Part shown: positions 1-7,035 of the stretch, piece by piece
Position numbering within the stretch: position 1 is the stretch's first letter
Layout of the letters: each line of letters opens with the position of its first letter
DNA from: G013214665 sp964649815
GTDB lineage: Bacteria > Pseudomonadota > Alphaproteobacteria > Rhodobacterales > Rhodobacteraceae
Length of the DNA stretch: 64,000 nt
Assembly (NCBI GenBank): GCA_964649815.1
Contig: CAZYQC010000001.1
Coordinates: 62,001-126,000, forward strand
Direction: 5' to 3'
The notes under the pieces: model-generated
What the model saw: the letters and a program-made list of their open reading frames with translations, nothing else
What the model was told of the DNA's origin: nothing
Databases searched by the model: none
Position numbers and translations under genes: made by a program

Positions 1-1
1 C

Positions 2-616
2 ATCGCGATCATGGGGCCATCCGGCGAAGGCAAGTCGACCCTTCTCAATGCCCTTGGCGGCTACATTGAGACGTCATCCGGGCAGATCTTGGTCGGCGGG
101 CAAGACGTGACCCACGCTTTGCCCGCCGACAGAGGAATGGCGACTTTGTTTCAGGACAGCAATCTGTTCCCGCATCTTACCCTGGCTCAAAACGTTGGCC
201 TCGCGTTGGAACCGGGCTTGCGCTTGTCACACTCTGACCAAAAGACTGTGGCCCAAGCGCTGAGTGATGTGGGCCTGGACGGCTACGGCGATCGGTATCC
301 CGCTGAAATTTCAGGTGGGCAACAAAGCCGGACAGCTTTGGCCCGCGTGACACTCATGGCCCGCCCCTGGCTGCTTTTGGACGAACCCTTTGCCGCGCTT
401 GGTCCCGCGCTGCGTGGCGAGATGCTGGACCTACTCGCCACGCTTCTCGATAAAACAGGTGCCGGGTTGCTAATGGTCACGCACGCGCCCGAAGATGCGC
501 GTCGCATTGCCAAACAAACCCTTGTGATTTCTCAGGGTCGCATGCGCGCGCCGGTCGACACGACCGAGCTTTTGGCAGACCCGCCGCAAGAACTGCGCGA
601 CTATTTGGGGACGTGA
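2..616 (+). CDS. thiQ: Thiamine ABC transporter ATP-binding protein, 5' end cut by window
   Basis: This is the ATPase of an ABC importer, most like ThiQ of the thiamine/TPP uptake system ThiBPQ, which powers transport from the periplasm at the inner membrane. The reading frame is already open at the window edge, so the first residues (usually about 25-30) are missing. Visible motifs in order are Walker A (GPSGEGKST), a Q-loop in the stretch FQDSNLFPHLT that is characteristic of ThiQ, the signature ISGGQQSR, Walker B (WLLLDEPFAAL) and the switch histidine in MVTHAPEDA. All key residues are present. thiB and thiP would be expected just upstream, outside the window. The stop codon TGA abuts the stop of the convergent downstream gene. 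The substrate is inferred from family resemblance only; a related polyamine or iron ATPase is less likely. Confidence 0.85.
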   Translation: MAIMGPSGEGKSTLLNALGGYIETSSGQILVGGQDVTHALPADRGMATLFQDSNLFPHLTLAQNVGLALEPGLRLSHSDQKTVAQALSDVGLDGYGDRYPAEISGGQQSRTALARVTLMARPWLLLDEPFAALGPALRGEMLDLLATLLDKTGAGLLMVTHAPEDARRIAKQTLVISQGRMRAPVDTTELLADPPQELRDYLGT

Positions 617-1321
617 TCAGAGAACCCGAATAACGTCCTTTTCAACAGACAACATGTATCCACGGCGCGAGATGTTTTTGACCAACAGTTCGCTGACCAA
701 CTGATTGCCAAGGCCGCCGCGCAGACGTTTGATACGCGTCGCACCTGCGGCCTCTTCGCAGTCAGCCGCGGACCGACCCGAGATGATGCCCTCGATCTCG
801 GCACCGCTGAGAACTTCGTCATCCATCCGGGCCTCAGCGAGAATGGACAACGTCTCCATCGCTGCATCGGTCAGCTTGAAACCCATGTTGTTTAGATAAA
901 CGGTCTTTTCGTCGCGGCTTATCAACAGTGAATTGACCTGAATGCCGGCACGCTCGATCTGGGCGAAGCGCCGGTTGAGCGTGACGATCATAATAAGAAA
1001 GACCAGCGCCGCGATCATCATAGCCGTGGCAAACACAAGCAGCACAAAGATGACGATCCGATAGCTGGCCAAAGTATCAGAAAAGGCGGTGCCTGACTGC
1101 GCCAAGATCTCCAACAACTTGATCTCAGCCCGTCCAGTTAGATCGGCGTTTTCGATGAACATCCGTTCAACGCGGGCGTCAAAGGCGCCCGCATCCGGCA
1201 GCGTCAAAAACAGAAACAGAGCGACCGCCAGCAACAAGGCAACAATCGCCGCCACACCGGCAGCAACCAGAAATCCACCGGTACGGCGTGCCTCAGTAGC
1301 GGAGGAAGTATTGTCCTGCAC
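617..1321 (-). CDS. Membrane protein with cytoplasmic OmpR/PhoB-like winged-helix domain
   Basis: A 234-residue protein starting at GTG. Two hydrophobic helices are visible at about residues 17-40 and 86-112, enclosing a short extracytoplasmic stretch (about 41-85) rich in charged residues. The C-terminal 100 residues are soluble and end with the pattern TRIKRLRGGLG followed by VKNISRRGYML, which matches the recognition helix and wing of OmpR/PhoB-type Trans_reg_C domains. This suggests a membrane-anchored DNA-binding regulator, but with the DNA-binding part at the C terminus rather than the N terminus as in ToxR or CadC. There is no receiver domain and no kinase neighbour. The upstream gene on the same strand overlaps it by 29 bases, so they are probably cotranscribed. 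Target genes are unknown. Confidence 0.7.
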   Translation of the reverse strand: MQDNTSSATEARRTGGFLVAAGVAAIVALLLAVALFLFLTLPDAGAFDARVERMFIENADLTGRAEIKLLEILAQSGTAFSDTLASYRIVIFVLLVFATAMMIAALVFLIMIVTLNRRFAQIERAGIQVNSLLISRDEKTVYLNNMGFKLTDAAMETLSILAEARMDDEVLSGAEIEGIISGRSAADCEEAAGATRIKRLRGGLGNQLVSELLVKNISRRGYMLSVEKDVIRVL

Positions 1322-1574
1322 TGTCTTTCCTTTGGTTCAACCCTTCGGCACCAAACACGCTCATGACCTGAAGAAGCGTCCAGCCGTTTCCAGCCAAACG
1401 GCTGCTGAGCTGGTTACGCGCATTCCCTTGTGAGCAAGCGCCGTTAACTTGCGCAACACCATAGTGCAGGCGCAAGGGATTGTCCTGTTTGGCCTTGTAG
1501 TCCGCATAGCATTGGGCCGATGCACCCGAGGCCATAGCGCAGATGAGCGCGCAAGAAAGAGCGAGATGTTTCAT
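1293..1574 (-). CDS. Small secreted protein of unknown function
   Basis: A 93-residue protein with a clear signal peptide: a positively charged start, a hydrophobic core and an ASA-QC type cleavage region near residue 20. The mature part of about 73 residues contains two cysteines that could form a disulfide in the periplasm, and ends in a segment with YFLRY. I do not recognise the family. It is transcribed towards the winged-helix membrane gene and overlaps its start by 29 bases. The divergent intergenic region (1575-1742) separates it from another small secreted protein, so both may share control signals. Confidence 0.65.
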   Translation of the reverse strand: MKHLALSCALICAMASGASAQCYADYKAKQDNPLRLHYGVAQVNGACSQGNARNQLSSRLAGNGWTLLQVMSVFGAEGLNQRKDSAGQYFLRY

Positions 1575-1633
1575 GCCAAGACACTGCGCGTTGGGGCCGT
1601 GATATTCAATAACCTTAAGCGGTTAGAAGCCAC

Positions 1634-1646
1634 GTTATCGGATAAC
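1634..1646. promoter_or_regulatory. Perfect palindrome GTTATC-G-GATAAC between divergent secreted-protein genes
   Basis: A perfect 6-1-6 inverted repeat lies in the 168-base region between the divergent starts at 1574 and 1743. A second dyad, TAACC-N6-GGTTA, sits just before it at 1610-1625. The position fits an operator for one or both genes, but no regulator is identified and 13-base palindromes can occur by chance. Confidence 0.35.
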
Positions 1647-1742
1647 AATGCCGCGTTATTGCTTGACGGGCGGGCTTGGACCCAAGTTGCGGACATCGGC
1701 ACCAAGCGAGTGCACGACACCACATTTACAGGAGACCCGCAC

Positions 1743-2273
1743 ATGCACCGTTCCTTTATCAAACTCATCGCAGCCGCGGCTGTCGCCATCACAACCTTGG
1801 GCGCCGCCAGCGCTCCGGCACGCGCTGACAGCGAAGACACCGCGCGCGCCTTGGCTGCCATCTTGGGCATCGCTGTCTTGGGTGCTGCCATCCATGACGC
1901 CAACAAGGACAACAAGAACAAGTCCAGCTATCACAGGCACCCAGGGCACCAAAAATCACATGTACACGTCTACAAGAATCGCAATCACCAGCACGGTCAC
2001 GTGAAAAGAAATCGGCGGTACTACGAAGATCACGCCTACACCCAGCCAAAGCGCTCGCACCACAAGGTGCTGCCTGGACGCTGCCTGCGCAGCTGGCATT
2101 CTGATCACGGACGTGTCCGGGCATTTGGACAGCGTTGCCTAGAAAAAAACCACGTCAATCTGAGCGCGCTGCCTGACAAATGTTATCGCCGTGTTTGGAC
2201 AGATCAGGGCCGCCGCCAGGGTTTCAGCGCACGCTGCTTGAACCGCCACGGCTATCAAATGGCACACAACTGA
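1743..2273 (+). CDS. Histidine-rich secreted protein with two tandem Cys motifs
   Basis: A 176-residue exported protein. The start at 1743 is chosen because it follows a good ribosome site (AGGAGA, 1731-1736) and gives a proper signal peptide ending around APARA-DS; longer upstream frames do not. After the signal comes a short hydrophobic helix (about residues 34-50), then a strongly basic histidine-rich region (about 55-110). The last 60 residues contain two tandem copies of a unit of about 30 residues, each with the pattern LPxxC, an aromatic WxxDxGR segment and RCLxx, so each unit holds two cysteines. Proteins of this general type are found in roseobacters, but I know of no assigned function. 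Metal binding or envelope/DNA contact are guesses from composition. A strong terminator follows at 2297. Confidence 0.7.
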   Translation: MHRSFIKLIAAAAVAITTLGAASAPARADSEDTARALAAILGIAVLGAAIHDANKDNKNKSSYHRHPGHQKSHVHVYKNRNHQHGHVKRNRRYYEDHAYTQPKRSHHKVLPGRCLRSWHSDHGRVRAFGQRCLEKNHVNLSALPDKCYRRVWTDQGRRQGFSARCLNRHGYQMAHN

Positions 2274-2296
2274 TCGAGCAGAGTAACGAGTGCCAG

Positions 2297-2323
2297 GGGC
2301 GTGGAGCGATCCACGCCCTTTTT
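2297..2323 (+). terminator. Rho-independent terminator of the His-rich gene
   Basis: An 8-bp stem GGGCGTGG/CCACGCCC with a six-base loop is followed directly by five T residues. It separates the secreted-protein gene from rnhB. Confidence 0.85.
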
Positions 2324-2362
2324 CCATGTCCAGGCTCGGGCATCTGGCGTATCTCTGTTCAC

Positions 2363-2986
2363 ATGGTGACTTGGCCAACATACGACATCGAGACGTCCAT
2401 CTACGGTTTGGTCGCCGGTGTAGACGAAGTCGGCCGGGGTCCTTTGGCGGGTCCTGTTATGGCCGCAGCGGTCATTCTAAATCCGGACGACATCCCGGAC
2501 GGCTTGAACGACAGCAAGCGACTATCAGCCAAAGCCCGCAACGCTTTGGCCGCAGAGATTGAAAAACGCGCTTGGGTCGGCGTTGGTGAAGCGAGTGTGG
2601 ACGAGATTGACGTTTTGAACATTTTGCGCGCCTCGCATGTTGCCATGTGTCGCGCGCTGGAGAATTTGCCAGTTCAACCAAACCACGTTCTGATCGATGG
2701 CAATTTGATTCCCGCCGACTTGTCGCTGCCCGCGACCGCTTTGGTCAAAGGCGATACACGCTCTCTGTCGATTTCGGCGGCTTCAATTGTGGCCAAAACA
2801 AGGCGCGATGCGCTTATGGTGGATTTGGCGCAACAGCACCCTGGCTACGGATGGGAAACAAACATGGGTTATCCATCAAAAAGCCACAAAGCGGCGCTTC
2901 AAGATTTGGGTGTAACCCCACATCATAGACGCTCGTTCAAGCCGGTGCACAATATCTTGTATCAAGAGAAATTACTAAGTGACTGA
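2363..2986 (+). CDS. rnhB: Ribonuclease HII
   Basis: RNase HII cleaves RNA in RNA:DNA hybrids and starts removal of ribonucleotides misincorporated into DNA. The protein is 207 residues, a normal length. The N-terminal motif GVDEVGRGPLAGPV carries the first catalytic Asp-Glu pair, LNDSKRLSAKAR follows, LIDGN gives the next acidic residue, and SISAASIVAKTRRD and GYGWETNMGYPSKSH are the conserved C-terminal blocks. The start at 2363 fits the family N terminus better than longer frames. ccrM follows after an 85-base gap that contains three GANTC sites; rnhB next to ccrM is, as I recall, a common arrangement in Rhodobacterales. Confidence 0.95.
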   Translation: MVTWPTYDIETSIYGLVAGVDEVGRGPLAGPVMAAAVILNPDDIPDGLNDSKRLSAKARNALAAEIEKRAWVGVGEASVDEIDVLNILRASHVAMCRALENLPVQPNHVLIDGNLIPADLSLPATALVKGDTRSLSISAASIVAKTRRDALMVDLAQQHPGYGWETNMGYPSKSHKAALQDLGVTPHHRRSFKPVHNILYQEKLLSD

Positions 2987-3022
2987 TTCAAAAAGGATTT
3001 GACGGCGAATCAGCTTTGACTC
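2985..3022. promoter_or_regulatory. Cluster of three GANTC methylation sites upstream of ccrM
   Basis: GATTC at 2985-2989, GAATC at 3007-3011 and GACTC at 3018-3022 are all GANTC sites, the target of CcrM itself. Spacings between first bases are 22 and 11 bases, close to two and one helical turns, so all three lie on the same face of DNA. In Caulobacter the ccrM promoter is known to carry GANTC sites whose methylation state affects transcription; the same feedback is inferred here. I see no TTAA-N7-TTAA CtrA site nearby. Confidence 0.7.
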
Positions 3023-3071
3023 ATCTTGCTGGCAACCACAGAACGCACAAAGCGTCAGGGACGAGGCAGAG

Positions 3072-4169
3072 ATGAAAGACGTAACCGAAGGCGCATCCGC
3101 GCTTCCGCTCAATACGATTATTGCGGGTGATTGCATCGAGGCGATGCAGTCGCTTCCAGACGGTTGCATTGATCTGATCTTTGCCGATCCACCCTACAAT
3201 TTGCAGCTCAAAGGCACACTGCATCGGCCCGATAATTCAATGGTCGATGCTGTAGATGACGCATGGGATCAGTTCTCTAGCTTCAAAGCTTATGACGACT
3301 TTACAAATGCCTGGCTGAAAGAGGCGCGTCGCCTGCTCAAGCCAAACGGCGCAATTTGGGTTATCGGATCGTATCACAACATCTTTCGCGTCGGCACATC
3401 GCTGCAAAACGAAGGGTTTTGGATCTTGAACGATGTGGTTTGGCGCAAGTCAAACCCGATGCCCAATTTCCGGGGCAAGCGCTTTACCAATGCGCATGAG
3501 ACAATGATTTGGGCCAGCCGCGACGAAGGCGCCAAGTACACGTTCAACTACGAAGCCCTCAAAGCGTTGAACGAAGGCATTCAGATGCGATCGGATTGGG
3601 TTTTGCCAATTTGTACAGGCCACGAACGTTTGAAAGACGCCAACGGCGACAAAGCGCATCCGACGCAAAAGCCTGAAGGCCTGTTGCACCGCGTTTTGGT
3701 CGGCACAACAAATCCGGGCGACGTTATCCTTGATCCGTTCTTTGGTACCGGCACAACAGGTGCGGTCGCCAAAATGCTGGGCCGCGACTTTATCGGAATC
3801 GAGCGCGAAGAGAGTTATCGACAGGTTGCGACAGACCGGATCGCCAAGGTGCGCAAGTTCGACAAAAGCGTTCTTGAAGTCAGTTCCTCCAAGCGCGCCG
3901 AGCCACGTGTTCCTTTTGGCCAGCTGGTCGAGAGAGGGATGTTGCGGCCGGGTGAGGCACTCTATTCGCCGCGCGGCAAAACGGCCAAAGTGCGCGCAGA
4001 CGGCACGCTTATTGGGGATGATGTGAAAGGATCCATTCACCAGGTTGGCGCGGCCCTTGAAGGCGCCCCCAGCTGCAATGGCTGGACCTATTGGCACTTC
4101 CGCCGCGATGGAAAGACCGTTCCCATCGACGTTTTACGCCAGCAGATCCGTTCTGAGATGAAAAACTAA
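3072..4169 (+). CDS. ccrM: Cell-cycle adenine DNA methyltransferase (GANTC)
   Basis: CcrM methylates adenine in GANTC after replication and links gene expression to the cell cycle in alphaproteobacteria. The 365-residue protein has the beta-class order: the catalytic motif DPPYNLQL near residue 40, then the target-recognition region, then the AdoMet-binding motif DPFFGTGTTGAV near residue 220. The C-terminal about 90 residues (GQLVERGMLRPGEALYSPRG onwards) form the RAMA-type extension typical of CcrM and absent from HinfI-like restriction-associated enzymes. No restriction endonuclease is adjacent, which also supports an orphan cell-cycle role. The GANTC cluster just upstream suggests autoregulation. 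A strong terminator closes the unit at 4233. Confidence 0.95.
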   Translation: MKDVTEGASALPLNTIIAGDCIEAMQSLPDGCIDLIFADPPYNLQLKGTLHRPDNSMVDAVDDAWDQFSSFKAYDDFTNAWLKEARRLLKPNGAIWVIGSYHNIFRVGTSLQNEGFWILNDVVWRKSNPMPNFRGKRFTNAHETMIWASRDEGAKYTFNYEALKALNEGIQMRSDWVLPICTGHERLKDANGDKAHPTQKPEGLLHRVLVGTTNPGDVILDPFFGTGTTGAVAKMLGRDFIGIEREESYRQVATDRIAKVRKFDKSVLEVSSSKRAEPRVPFGQLVERGMLRPGEALYSPRGKTAKVRADGTLIGDDVKGSIHQVGAALEGAPSCNGWTYWHFRRDGKTVPIDVLRQQIRSEMKN

Positions 4170-4232
4170 CGACACAGTTACCGCCTGTGCCTGCGGCTAT
4201 GAGCCCAAAGTTGCCAACGGCACATAACTTTG

Positions 4233-4262
4233 GCCCCACCTGAATGCAGGTGGGGCTTTTTT
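4233..4262 (+). terminator. Strong rho-independent terminator after ccrM
   Basis: A perfect 10-bp stem (4233-4242 with 4247-4256) with a four-base loop AATG is followed by six T residues. It insulates ccrM from the cyclase gene. Confidence 0.92.
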
Positions 4263-4264
4263 CT

Positions 4265-4282
4265 TGTGTTAAACACATTAAC
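4265..4282. promoter_or_regulatory. Overlapping dyads upstream of the cyclase gene
   Basis: TGTGTT-A-AACACA (4265-4277) is a perfect palindrome and overlaps the inverted repeat GTTAA-N5-TTAAC (4268-4282). The element lies 34 bases before the cyclase start, where an operator is plausible. The TTAA half-sites are five bases apart, not the seven needed for a CtrA box. Confidence 0.35.
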
Positions 4283-4315
4283 ATTAGATCAGCGACCCCA
4301 AAGAGAGCAGTGAAT

Positions 4316-5692
4316 ATGCCACGCACCATTCAATTGCCCACCTTCACCGAGTCCGATTTGCCGGATCACATCAGCAATGCAGACATAGAAGCCAACAGGT
4401 TCACCGAAGCTGCGTTGGTCAATCACAAGAACGAAGGTCTTCTGCTGGCGACGCGGGCGCGGTGGGTTGCTTTGGGTGTCGTGGCGATCATGCTGCCCTT
4501 TCTGAACCCAAGGATCGAAGTCCTGTGGTTTGAATTCCTGCTCTTGCTGCTTGCGATCAACGGATACTTTCAGATGCGGGTCGGGACGGTCGGTCAAAAC
4601 CGCTGGGAACTGTTGCTGTTGTTCTTTGATCTGGTCATCACAATCGTCGCGATTGGATTGCCCAATCCGTTTGCGACGGCCGACTGGCCCTCGGCGATGG
4701 TCTTCCGATTTGGTAATTTTTCCTACCTCTACATCATCTTGGCCTGCGCCACTCTGATGTATTCGTGGCGGACGATTTTTGCGGTTGGCAATTGGACGGC
4801 GGGCTTGTGGGGGCTTGCCTGTTTGGGAATTTGGTACTTTGGGCGCAGTGACCCGGATTTGACGCAATCTGCAATCGACGCCTTTGGGACCGAATTGGAG
4901 ATGCACGACATTCTGGATCCAAACAACGTGCGGTTTGACGTTCGAATACAAGAGGTCGTTGTGTTCCTGATCGTCTCAGCAACACTTGCCTTGTCGATCC
5001 GCCGCTTTAATCGCCTCTTGCTGGGTAACGCAGAACTGGAAAGAGAGCGATCGAACCTGTCGCGCTACTTCTCGCCCAACGTGGTGGACGAGCTGTCGCA
5101 ACGCGACGACTCGCTTAGCGAGGTGCGCGAACAGGATGTGGCGGTCCTTTTTGTCGATCTCGTCGGTTTTACCCGCTACGCCGCTGAACGGCCCGGGCGC
5201 GAAGTCATCAAGACACTGCAATCTTTTCATGGCCGCATGGAGGATTGCGTGTTCCAACATGGCGGTACGTTGGACAAATATCTGGGCGACGGTCTTATGG
5301 CGACGTTCGGCACGCCCTTTGTAGGAGAGAACGACACCAAGCGCGCCTTGGACTGTGCAATGGAGATGTTGGTCGCGGTTGATGGTTTGAACGCGCAACG
5401 CAAAGCCACTGGCGAAGAACCCCTTAGGGTCAGCGTAGGTTTGCATGTAGGGCCCATTGTGATGGGCGACATCGGCACCAACCGTTTAGAGTTTGCGGTC
5501 ATTGGCAACACAGTCAATGTGGCAAGCCGCATGGAAGGCTTGACCCGCAGCCTGGAAACCCGGCTTGTCCTGAGCGACGAGGCCTATTCCGAAGCCTCAC
5601 GCCAAGGCAGCGATCTGAGCGAATTTGCCAATGTCGAAAACCAAACCATCCGTGGTTTGGACGGTAAAGTTCAGGTCTGGACGCACGCGTAG
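4316..5692 (+). CDS. Membrane-bound class III adenylate/guanylate cyclase
   Basis: This 458-residue protein should make a cyclic nucleotide, most likely cAMP, at the inner membrane. The N-terminal half has about six hydrophobic helices (roughly residues 45-230), then a linker helix leads to a class III cyclase domain starting near residue 265 (SNLSRYFSPNVVDEL). The metal-binding aspartates are visible in VAVLFVDLVGFTRYA and in YLGDGLMATFG, and the conserved FAVIGNTVNVASRME block follows. It is a single-gene unit between a terminator and the tetR gene. The start at 4316 follows AGAGAG. A cyclic-nucleotide-binding ABC-like protein at 23903 lies in the same window, but there is no direct evidence linking them. 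Confidence 0.88.
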   Translation: MPRTIQLPTFTESDLPDHISNADIEANRFTEAALVNHKNEGLLLATRARWVALGVVAIMLPFLNPRIEVLWFEFLLLLLAINGYFQMRVGTVGQNRWELLLLFFDLVITIVAIGLPNPFATADWPSAMVFRFGNFSYLYIILACATLMYSWRTIFAVGNWTAGLWGLACLGIWYFGRSDPDLTQSAIDAFGTELEMHDILDPNNVRFDVRIQEVVVFLIVSATLALSIRRFNRLLLGNAELERERSNLSRYFSPNVVDELSQRDDSLSEVREQDVAVLFVDLVGFTRYAAERPGREVIKTLQSFHGRMEDCVFQHGGTLDKYLGDGLMATFGTPFVGENDTKRALDCAMEMLVAVDGLNAQRKATGEEPLRVSVGLHVGPIVMGDIGTNRLEFAVIGNTVNVASRMEGLTRSLETRLVLSDEAYSEASRQGSDLSEFANVENQTIRGLDGKVQVWTHA

Positions 5693-5754
5693 ATCACGCC
5701 AAGGATCATGCGCAAAGTTGCAAAATCGAACCGATGCCTTGACATCATGATACC

Positions 5755-5774
5755 TACCTACCAGATGGTAGATA
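5755..5774. promoter_or_regulatory. Inverted repeat abutting the tetR start, likely autoregulatory operator
   Basis: TACCTACC-AGAT-GGTAGATA is an inverted repeat with one mismatch (the perfect arm would be GGTAGGTA). It ends on the A of the proposed start codon and lies downstream of a consensus -35 hexamer TTGACA (5739-5744). Such a site is typical for TetR-family autorepression; no clear -10 can be seen. Confidence 0.55.
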
Positions 5775-6343
5775 TGACAACACGCGATACCCTTCTTCAA
5801 ACGGCGGAAACCCTTGTACGGCGCAAGGGTATGGACGCGTTTAGCTTTGCCGACTTAGCCAAGGCCGCATCGATCCAGAAAGCGAGCGTTCATTACCATT
5901 TCCCAACCAAGGCAGATCTGGCCGTCACATTGGTAGAAGACTATGCGCAAAGGTTTCTTAGTGATCTCGCCCGCATTGACCGACAAGAAACCACTGCGGG
6001 ATCCAAGCTGATTGCTTACCTAAAGCTGTACCGCCGCGCTCTTGCCGGGGGCAAACAGCTGTGTCTCTGCGTGGCGATGTCAGCATCCAGGGACAGCTTT
6101 AATGACGACGTACTTGCCCATCTGAAACAGTTCCATGCGCAAAGCGTCGACTGGCTTGTGGCAGTTTTCGAAAAGGCCAAATCGGACGGGTCTATCGAAC
6201 ATGTAGTGGATGCAACTGCCGAGGCCAAAGCGACTTTGGCATTGGTACAAGGCGCGCAACTTCTTGCGCGAGAACGAAAAAATGCGCGCGCCTACGACGA
6301 AGCAACAGAGTTGCTAGCCCGTCGCGTTAGACATCAAGATTGA
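5774..6343 (+). CDS. TetR family transcriptional regulator
   Basis: A 189-residue one-component repressor. The N-terminal helix-turn-helix is clear: FSFADLAKAASIQKASVHYHFPTKADLA at about residues 24-51, with the usual YHF-K-DL ending. The ligand domain contains LCLCVAMSAS, resembling TetR proteins that sense electrophiles or small organics through cysteines, but no ligand can be assigned. The start at 5774 is chosen because it gives the standard short N-terminal arm and puts the palindrome outside the coding sequence; a start at 5747 is possible. The cupin gene follows 11 bases later and is probably cotranscribed. alkB lies convergently beyond it. Confidence 0.85.
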   Translation: MTTRDTLLQTAETLVRRKGMDAFSFADLAKAASIQKASVHYHFPTKADLAVTLVEDYAQRFLSDLARIDRQETTAGSKLIAYLKLYRRALAGGKQLCLCVAMSASRDSFNDDVLAHLKQFHAQSVDWLVAVFEKAKSDGSIEHVVDATAEAKATLALVQGAQLLARERKNARAYDEATELLARRVRHQD

Positions 6344-6354
6344 AAGGAACCGGA

Positions 6355-7035
6355 ATGAAAGTGAATGCAGATTTTACCCAACGCGTCGTTATCAGACCGG
6401 AGGATTATGATTGGGTCGCTTCACCAGCATCAGGCGTCGACCGCATGATGCTGGATCGGATCGGCGATGAGGTCGCGCGCGCCACAACCATCGTCCGCTT
6501 TGCGCCCAACAGCACTTTTGACGCCCACACACATGGTGGCGGCGAAGAATACCTGGTGCTGGAAGGCGTGTTTTCGGATGAACACGGCGACTATCCGGCA
6601 GGAACATACGTGCGCAATCCCATCGGCACCGCCCATCGCCCCCATATCGGACCAGAGGGCGCGACGATTCTGGTCAAGCTTCATCAATTCGACGAAGATG
6701 ATCAGGCGCAATTCGCCGTCGACACAAAGAACGCGGCCTTTCAACCGGGTCTTGTTGAAGGTCTCAGCGTTCTTTCGCTGCACTCATCCGCGTCTGAGAA
6801 TGTCGCTTTGGTGCGGTGGGCTCCGGGGACCGAATTCTCTGCCCACTCGCATTGGGGAGGCGAGGAAATCTTCGTTCTCGAAGGCACGTTTGAGGATGAA
6901 CACGGCAGCTATCCAAAAGGCACATGGATACGCTCCCCACATTTGTCTCGGCATACGCCTTTCAGCAAAGAAGGCTGCTTAATCTACGTAAAGACCGGAC
7001 ATTTGGCCAACGCACCTCTGCCCGAGGTGGCTTAA
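6355..7035 (+). CDS. Double-cupin protein of the ChrR-like type
   Basis: A 226-residue protein with two tandem cupin barrels. The first has HTHGGGEEYLVLEG with GTYVRNP; the second has HSHWGGEEIFVLEG with GTWIRSP. Both keep the two histidines and the glutamate that bind metal in cupins. The pattern matches the ChrR-type cupin (anti-sigma factor C-terminal domain), but the zinc-binding N-terminal anti-sigma domain is absent, so it is more likely a metal-dependent enzyme or a sensor of oxidised molecules. The start at 6355 has the ribosome site AAAGGAACC. It follows tetR by 11 bases and ends in a TTAA that it shares with the convergent alkB stop. An actual substrate cannot be named. Confidence 0.8.
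   Translation: MKVNADFTQRVVIRPEDYDWVASPASGVDRMMLDRIGDEVARATTIVRFAPNSTFDAHTHGGGEEYLVLEGVFSDEHGDYPAGTYVRNPIGTAHRPHIGPEGATILVKLHQFDEDDQAQFAVDTKNAAFQPGLVEGLSVLSLHSSASENVALVRWAPGTEFSAHSHWGGEEIFVLEGTFEDEHGSYPKGTWIRSPHLSRHTPFSKEGCLIYVKTGHLANAPLPEVA

Noticed and set aside
4268..4281. Possible CtrA box before the cyclase gene
   Set aside because: The two TTAA half-sites are separated by five bases, not the seven of the consensus.
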